Of a stretch of DNA of 37,605 nt, positions 33,200-37,605 are shown piece by piece. A model generated the notes under the pieces. That model had not been told where the DNA came from, ran no database searches, and saw only the letters and a program-made list of their open reading frames with translations. Every line of letters starts with the position of its first letter. Position 1 is the stretch's first letter. A program made the translations under genes and the position numbers. This stretch comes from DATKLX01 sp035542155 (GTDB lineage Bacteria > Chloroflexota > Anaerolineae > Anaerolineales > Anaerolineaceae), in contig DATKLX010000010.1 of the NCBI GenBank assembly GCA_035542155.1, positions 1-37,605 of the forward strand. Direction: 5' to 3'.

Positions 33200-34181
33200 G
33201 GGGGAGCTGGATGACCGGCACGGGGATCGAGTCCGCGACGGCTTCGATCACCGCGTTTTCGCTGCGCCGGGAGCCCCACAGGCTGGGATCGAGAACCAGG
33301 CGGTGAGCCAGGGCGGGTTGGGTGAACTGCTTGACGTCGTCGGGGATGACGTAATCACGCCCCTGGAGCGCAGCCCAGGCGCGGGCGAGCTTGAGCAGGG
33401 CCAGAGATCCGCGTGGGCTGACACCTACCACGACCTGGCGGTGGCGGCGGGTGGCGCTGACAAGGTCGACGATGTAGCGGCGCACATCCGGGTTCACGTA
33501 CACTTCCTCGACCGCTGCGCGCATGGCAAGGAAGATTTCGGCGGTGATCACTCCCTGGAGAGGGACGGCGTCCTGTCCACGCTCGGCCCGGCGGCGCAAA
33601 ATCTCATCCTCCGCTTCGGCGGAAGGATAACCAACCGAGAGCTTGACCATGAAGCGGTCGAGCTGAGCTTCGGGGAGAGGGAACGTACCCTCGTATTCGA
33701 TGGGATTTTGGGTGGCGATGACGATGAATGGCGCGGGTAAGCGGGTGCTTTCGCCCTCGAGGGTCACCTGGTATTCCTGCATGGCTTCCAGCAGCGCGGA
33801 CTGGGTTTTTGGCGAGGCGCGGTTGATCTCGTCGGCCAGGACGATATTGGCGAAGATCGGTCCTTTGCGCAATTGGAAGCTGTTGAGCCTGCTATCGAAA
33901 ATGTATCCGCCGGTGATGTCGCCTGGAAGCAGGTCGGGGGTGAACTGAATGCGGTTGAATTCCAGGCCAAGAGCGGTGGCGAAACTGTTGGCGATGAGGG
34001 TTTTGGCCAGGCCCGGGTAATCCTCGAGGAGGATGTGGCCGCCGGAAGATAGGAAAGCAGCCATTATCTGGCTGAGGACAGCACGCTTTCCCACCACCGC
34101 CTTTTCCACCTCCAGAATCACCTTCTCGGAAAGATCTGCGACCTGCTGGATCGTCGCAGAGGCGGTAACATTCGTATCCAT
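33189..34181 (-). CDS. MoxR-family AAA+ ATPase, second copy
   Basis: The start is the ATG at 34181, 1 nt after the previous stop codon, with GGAG about 8 nt upstream. A longer frame begins inside the upstream gene. The 330-residue protein has a Walker A of MoxR type, DYPGLAKT (54-61), Walker B IVLADE (113-118), sensor ATQNP (156-160) and DRFMVK (175-180). It is clearly divergent from the first MoxR in the window. It is encoded between a DUF4129/membrane gene pair and the degenerate DUF58 gene. Confidence 0.92.
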   Translation of the reverse strand: MDTNVTASATIQQVADLSEKVILEVEKAVVGKRAVLSQIMAAFLSSGGHILLEDYPGLAKTLIANSFATALGLEFNRIQFTPDLLPGDITGGYIFDSRLNSFQLRKGPIFANIVLADEINRASPKTQSALLEAMQEYQVTLEGESTRLPAPFIVIATQNPIEYEGTFPLPEAQLDRFMVKLSVGYPSAEAEDEILRRRAERGQDAVPLQGVITAEIFLAMRAAVEEVYVNPDVRRYIVDLVSATRRHRQVVVGVSPRGSLALLKLARAWAALQGRDYVIPDDVKQFTQPALAHRLVLDPSLWGSRRSENAVIEAVADSIPVPVIQLPHDR

Positions 34182-34182
34182 G

Positions 34183-34818
34183 TTATTTCTCCATCTCGGT
34201 TTCAATGAAGGCAAGGACCGCATCGATCGAGCGGTGATATTCGGCGACATCGATCCTCCTGCGGCGGCGGATCCACCTGTGTGGGGCCTGGACTAAATTT
34301 TCGAAGAAAAGCAAAAATGGATTCGGCCCTTTCGAATCGTCCGGGGGAAATAAAAAGGTATACACGGGATCCGGCAGGGGAATGCAGCGCTCCTGAAGAT
34401 CGGTAAGGATCTGGTAGGGGGGTATGCCGGGCTGGCGCGAGGCATACAGAGTGGTCAGCGTCAGGGCCAGCTCACGACGGAGAGGGTTGGGTTTTTCCAT
34501 CTCATCGCCGGTGAGCAGGATCATATTGCGCCAGTGGCTGACCATTTCGAGGCCTGCGCCTGGGGGAGACGACTGGGGTTCCTCGTACTCGATTGAGCGC
34601 TGGACCAGAAGGTAAAAAGCATAGAAGAGGGCCGTGAAGATGAGAATGATCCAGTAGTACTTCTGGTCGACGCTGAGCAGCACCCGCCAGAAGAGCCAGA
34701 GAACCAGGGCCATCGGGCGGACAACGTTTTCGAAGAGAAAGTCGCGGAAGAGGATCCCGAGAAGGACGATCGTTCCGAGGAGGATTCCGGTGAGAGTGAG
34801 GCGGCGATATCTGCTCAT
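34183..34818 (-). CDS. Membrane protein with two helices, unknown family
   Basis: The 211-residue product has an N-terminal pair of helices (about 9-25 and 54-72) and a soluble charged domain. Its gene overlaps the preceding DUF4129-type gene by 4 nt and the MoxR start follows its stop codon by 1 nt, so it is surely part of the MoxR operon. The soluble part contains RRELALTLTTLYASRQPG and the acidic end AEYHRSIDAVLAFIETEMEK. I do not recognise the family. The position corresponds to small membrane genes often found near MoxR-DUF58 pairs. Confidence 0.75.
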   Translation of the reverse strand: MSRYRRLTLTGILLGTIVLLGILFRDFLFENVVRPMALVLWLFWRVLLSVDQKYYWIILIFTALFYAFYLLVQRSIEYEEPQSSPPGAGLEMVSHWRNMILLTGDEMEKPNPLRRELALTLTTLYASRQPGIPPYQILTDLQERCIPLPDPVYTFLFPPDDSKGPNPFLLFFENLVQAPHRWIRRRRRIDVAEYHRSIDAVLAFIETEMEK

Positions 34819-35675
34819 TGTGGCAAAACAGGGACTTTCTCGCGGCAGTACTGGACGATGGCATTGAGGCTTTCGATGGCTCTTTTCTCATCCTCGGGAC
34901 CAGAGAGGCGGGCGCTGTAGCGGGCGGCTTCGAATAACCGGGTGAGCTGGTAGACCGGGGCAGGCGGCACTCCTCGCTCCCCGAGCAGGCGCTCGAATTC
35001 GCGAGCGGTCATTGCTTCCTCGCGGACGATCTCCTGATTTTGCTGGAGGATCAGGCTCATATTCAAATAACAATGGATGATCACATCGCCCAGGTTTTGT
35101 CCGGATTGGATCGCCCGCAAGGCCCATTCGGCTTCGAGGAGGAAGGGATCGGGGGGTTTCTGGCTGCGCCGGCCCCAGAGGAACCAGGCAACGAAGAGCG
35201 CCGCCATCACCCCCAGGCCGGCCCAGATCAACCAGATCAGGTTCGCGGGTGGTGGGCTCAGCGGCGGCCCGAGATGCTCAACGGCGGGAGGGAGGATCTC
35301 CGGCCCAGAAGGGCCGGCATCAATCCGCACGTTGACCAGGGCAAATATCACAGCCAGGAAGATGACCGCAATCGCAACGATCCGCAGGATGGGGCCGGCA
35401 ATCTCCTTCCAGGGTGTACCGCGGATCAGGGAGTAGGCGCCATAGAGGACGATCAGAACCAGGATGACTGCCAGGATGGTGCGCATGAGCGTATTGATCG
35501 AGATGGCCACCAGGGGATTTTCCAGGATGGCCGCTTCTCCGGCGGTACTGGTCTGGTTCGGGAGGGGGATGCCGGGTTCGAGCTCGAACTGAGGAAGAGC
35601 CGCGGCGATGAGAACCGCCGCGACCAGGACCAGGAAAAAATACAGCGCCCCTTTGCGCTTTATCGCGTCTGCCAT
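34815..35675 (-). CDS. Membrane protein with C-terminal DUF4129-like domain
   Basis: I chose the ATG at 35675; a TTG 6 nt upstream is an alternative. The 286-residue protein has four membrane helices (about 9-27, 60-83, 95-114 and 146-168). The cytosolic C-terminal domain (about 175-280) contains WALRAIQSGQNLGDVIIHCYL and MTAREFERLLGERG, characteristic of DUF4129. That domain is often the C-terminus of TgpA-like transglutaminase proteins next to MoxR and DUF58. Here no transglutaminase domain is encoded, so only the DUF4129-type part is present. Confidence 0.82.
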   Translation of the reverse strand: MADAIKRKGALYFFLVLVAAVLIAAALPQFELEPGIPLPNQTSTAGEAAILENPLVAISINTLMRTILAVILVLIVLYGAYSLIRGTPWKEIAGPILRIVAIAVIFLAVIFALVNVRIDAGPSGPEILPPAVEHLGPPLSPPPANLIWLIWAGLGVMAALFVAWFLWGRRSQKPPDPFLLEAEWALRAIQSGQNLGDVIIHCYLNMSLILQQNQEIVREEAMTAREFERLLGERGVPPAPVYQLTRLFEAARYSARLSGPEDEKRAIESLNAIVQYCREKVPVLPQ

Positions 35676-35686
35676 GATCAAATTTC

Positions 35687-36514
35687 TTATCGGATGTCGC
35701 CCAAACGCAGGTGAAGCATGTACTGGATCTTCAAACGATCGGAGTACCAGCCAACCAGACGTGTAGAAAGGTCAAAAGACCGCGCTTTCGATCCGAAGTA
35801 GTAGAGGGTTTGAAGCAGGTGGATGCGGCTGTCCCAGGCGAGCAGAGTATTCGAGTCGTCCAGCCCCCATTGGAGGAAGGATTTTTCGTCGAGGCCACCG
35901 CGCTGAATGACCATTTTATTAGCGACTTTCACTCCGCAGGAGGAGCTCACATCGAAGATGATCTCACTTCCGGGGAAGCAGCCAGTCATGTTGATCAAAA
36001 ACCGCCGGATCTCCGCGGCCTTAAAATAATAAAAGACGCCGGCGGCAACAAACAAGATGTTCTCGACCACGCGAATCGTGGGAATCCAGCTTTCGTCGAG
36101 AAAGGAAGCCGCGATCATTCTGCGACGCTCTGCCTCGGGGATAAACTTGCGGCGTAAATCGATCACGTCCGGCAAATCCAGATCGTACCAGGTCAGAAGA
36201 CCATTGTCTACCCGATCACAGGTGGTATCCAGTCCACAGCCGATGTTGACGATCGTTGCCTGGGGAAATTTCTTCAGGAAGTTGTGGATGGTCTCATCGA
36301 CCAGGACGCTGCGCATGATCCAGGCGGCCTGGGTTACTTTGCTGAGGCCGCTGGCCATCGTGGCAAAGTCAACGTCCACTTTTTCGAGGATTGACACTGC
36401 GGTTGGATCGATGAGCATGGGCCTGGCTTTTTTCGACTCGAAAGCGCGCCCCCATAATGGGAGAAATAGGGTCTTCTGAACGTTTCCCAGGTCGACGGTC
36501 ATTTTTTCGGACAT
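35687..36514 (-). CDS. SAM-dependent methyltransferase, leucine-carboxyl-methyltransferase family
   Basis: I chose the ATG at 36514, with GAGAGGG just upstream; a longer start at 36541 adds nine residues. The 275-residue protein has the SAM motif IVNIGCGLDTTCDRV (the family's G-x-G-L-D-T) and the acidic pair in WYDLDLPDVIDLRR, followed by ASFLDESW. This is the pattern of the LCM/PPM/Tcm-type methyltransferases that act on carboxyl or hydroxyl groups of small molecules or proteins. No substrate is evident. It lies 11 nt before the DUF4129-type gene, so co-transcription is likely, but a functional tie to MoxR is not shown. Confidence 0.85.
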   Translation of the reverse strand: MSEKMTVDLGNVQKTLFLPLWGRAFESKKARPMLIDPTAVSILEKVDVDFATMASGLSKVTQAAWIMRSVLVDETIHNFLKKFPQATIVNIGCGLDTTCDRVDNGLLTWYDLDLPDVIDLRRKFIPEAERRRMIAASFLDESWIPTIRVVENILFVAAGVFYYFKAAEIRRFLINMTGCFPGSEIIFDVSSSCGVKVANKMVIQRGGLDEKSFLQWGLDDSNTLLAWDSRIHLLQTLYYFGSKARSFDLSTRLVGWYSDRLKIQYMLHLRLGDIR

Positions 36515-36563
36515 TATCCCTCTCTGATCGAGTCGAGCCATGCATTCAGGCCACCGGAATAGG

Positions 36564-37605
36564 TTATTTTTCCGGCAGGCGACCTTTCAGGCTGGTTTTT
36601 TCGACCCGGCGGTTCTCGGCGATCAAGCGACGGGCTGCATCCACCTGGCCCCAGGTATTCCAGAGAAGCACGCCACGCACCCGGCCCTCGTTGAGGTAAT
36701 AGACGACCCCCTTCTGGTAAGGCTTTTCCCAATCCGCAAAGTGGTCCAGACGGGGATCTGTATCCCCTAGCGCTTCGTACGCCAGGTCGAAGAGGTCGGA
36801 ATAGAAATAGGGCTGATGGTAGTAGGGCGTGTCCTGTCCGGCCAGGTTCAGGCCGGCGAAATAGCCCATCGTGTTGGCGTTATCCTCGTGTTCGACGCGG
36901 ACGCGCTTTCCGAGGGCGGGATTATAGAAGGTGGCATTATCACCGGCCGCGAATATGTCGGGAAGGTTGGTGCGCAGGTACTCATCGACGAGGATCCCGC
37001 CGCCGTCCTTTGGCTCGGCCAGCTCGATCCCGGCGGAATGGGCGATCTCGGTGTTCGGCTGGATGCCGATCCCGGCGATGACGTGGTCCACTTCGATCGA
37101 TTGGCCGGATTTCGTCTTGAGTGCATAGCGCGGGCCAGATTGTTTTCCGGCGTCCAGCGTGACCACGTCCACGATCTCCTCTCCGGCGCGGACGTCGACG
37201 CCTTTTGCGGTGTAATACTGGTTGAGGAAGCTGGCGAGGTCAGCAGGGAAAACCCATGAGCCAATTCCGGCCTCAGGAATAACCATGCTGACCAGTTCGT
37301 CGTTGATCGCCAGGGCAGCGGCTAGCTCAGAGCCGATAAAACCGCCGCCGATAATCCCGAAGCGGGCACCTTTCCCTGTCCAGCCGCGGACGGTGTGATA
37401 ATCTTCGAGGGTACGGTAATAGAGGATCGCATCACCGCCAAAGGGCAGCCTGCGCGGCCTGCCTCCCGTAGCCAGCAGCAGGCGCAGGTATCCGTAGGTA
37501 TTGCCGGCCTGATCATGGACCTGGTGGTTTGCCGGATCGATGGTGGTCACTTTGGTCTCATAGTGGGGTTGAAAACCCATGTCGGGTAACTTTATCTGGA
37601 TGATC
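36564..37605 (-). CDS. FAD/NAD(P)H-dependent oxidoreductase, N-terminus outside window
   Basis: The frame is open to the window edge and the ATG at 37580 is inside the protein, so the start and the N-terminal FAD motif are missing. The visible 347 or so residues include LLLATGGRPRRLP, the NAD-binding loop GIIGGGFIGSE and the C-terminal FAD motif DIFAAGD. The end is similar to AIF/ferredoxin-reductase C-terminal domains (PYFYSDLFDLAYEALG, GVLLWNTWGQVD). It probably transfers electrons from NAD(P)H to a partner protein or quinone. The methyltransferase gene follows at 49 nt. Confidence 0.85.
   Translation of the reverse strand, partial: IIQIKLPDMGFQPHYETKVTTIDPANHQVHDQAGNTYGYLRLLLATGGRPRRLPFGGDAILYYRTLEDYHTVRGWTGKGARFGIIGGGFIGSELAAALAINDELVSMVIPEAGIGSWVFPADLASFLNQYYTAKGVDVRAGEEIVDVVTLDAGKQSGPRYALKTKSGQSIEVDHVIAGIGIQPNTEIAHSAGIELAEPKDGGGILVDEYLRTNLPDIFAAGDNATFYNPALGKRVRVEHEDNANTMGYFAGLNLAGQDTPYYHQPYFYSDLFDLAYEALGDTDPRLDHFADWEKPYQKGVVYYLNEGRVRGVLLWNTWGQVDAARRLIAENRRVEKTSLKGRLPEK

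Noticed and set aside
31826..33214. 462-residue open frame on the + strand
   Set aside because: It is antisense to the DUF58 gene, has no motif, and the DUF58 reading has family signatures and a MoxR overlap.
36554..36575. CCGGAA/TTCCGG inverted repeat at the end of the oxidoreductase gene
   Set aside because: There are only 6-bp arms with a 10-nt loop overlapping the stop codon and no T-run. It could easily be chance.

Overview
The window is a GC-rich, densely packed bacterial chromosome segment. Families such as multidomain cyclase/AAA/TPR proteins, MoxR-DUF58-vWA operons and BMP-type nucleoside ABC transporters in this combination suggest Chloroflexota, perhaps Anaerolineae. That placement is inference: there is no rRNA, tRNA or other marker gene here. 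AT-rich sigma-70-like promoters stand out in the intergenic gaps.

Layout, left to right. (1) 1-1110: the 3' end of an IS transposase, then a small ribbon-helix-helix (RHH) protein gene with a near-consensus promoter, an array of ATTACA half-sites and a clean intrinsic terminator. (2) 1233-7995: a three-gene signalling operon on the + strand. It encodes a response-regulator/glutaredoxin-like/thioredoxin-reductase-like fusion lacking the CxxC, a histidine kinase with an N-terminal cyclic-nucleotide-binding domain, and a zinc-ribbon/class III cyclase/AAA-type ATPase/TPR protein. Together they could form a closed cyclic nucleotide-phosphorelay-flavoenzyme circuit. (3) 7996-10437: a terminator, a nested inverted-repeat element, a lipoprotein alpha/beta hydrolase of the tripeptidyl-aminopeptidase type, and a 237-bp REPIN/MITE-like repeat. 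(4) 10438-23410: an eight-gene + strand operon. It holds a secreted/membrane protein, an ABC ATPase, an ABC-2 permease, a Gln/Ala-rich membrane protein, a MoxR ATPase, a DUF58 protein and two large membrane vWA proteins. (5) 23424-24665: an MFS transporter on the minus strand.

(6) 25032-31259, + strand: a divergent uracil-phosphoribosyltransferase-like protein, a cytosine deaminase closely resembling yeast Fcy1, then a BMP-type substrate-binding lipoprotein, a double ABC ATPase and two permeases. This reads as uptake and salvage of nucleosides or bases. A terminator-like hairpin with seven T residues lies inside the first 40 codons of the first gene. (7) 31377-37605, minus strand: a partial FAD/NAD(P)H oxidoreductase, a methyltransferase of the leucine-carboxyl-methyltransferase family, and a second, smaller MoxR-DUF58 system with a DUF4129-type protein and two small membrane proteins. 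Its DUF58 protein has lost the MIDAS-like serines.

The most interesting candidates are the redox/phosphorelay/cyclase operon, the cytosine-salvage locus with possible attenuation inside a coding region, the REPIN-like element, and the pair of non-identical MoxR-DUF58 systems within 15 kb.
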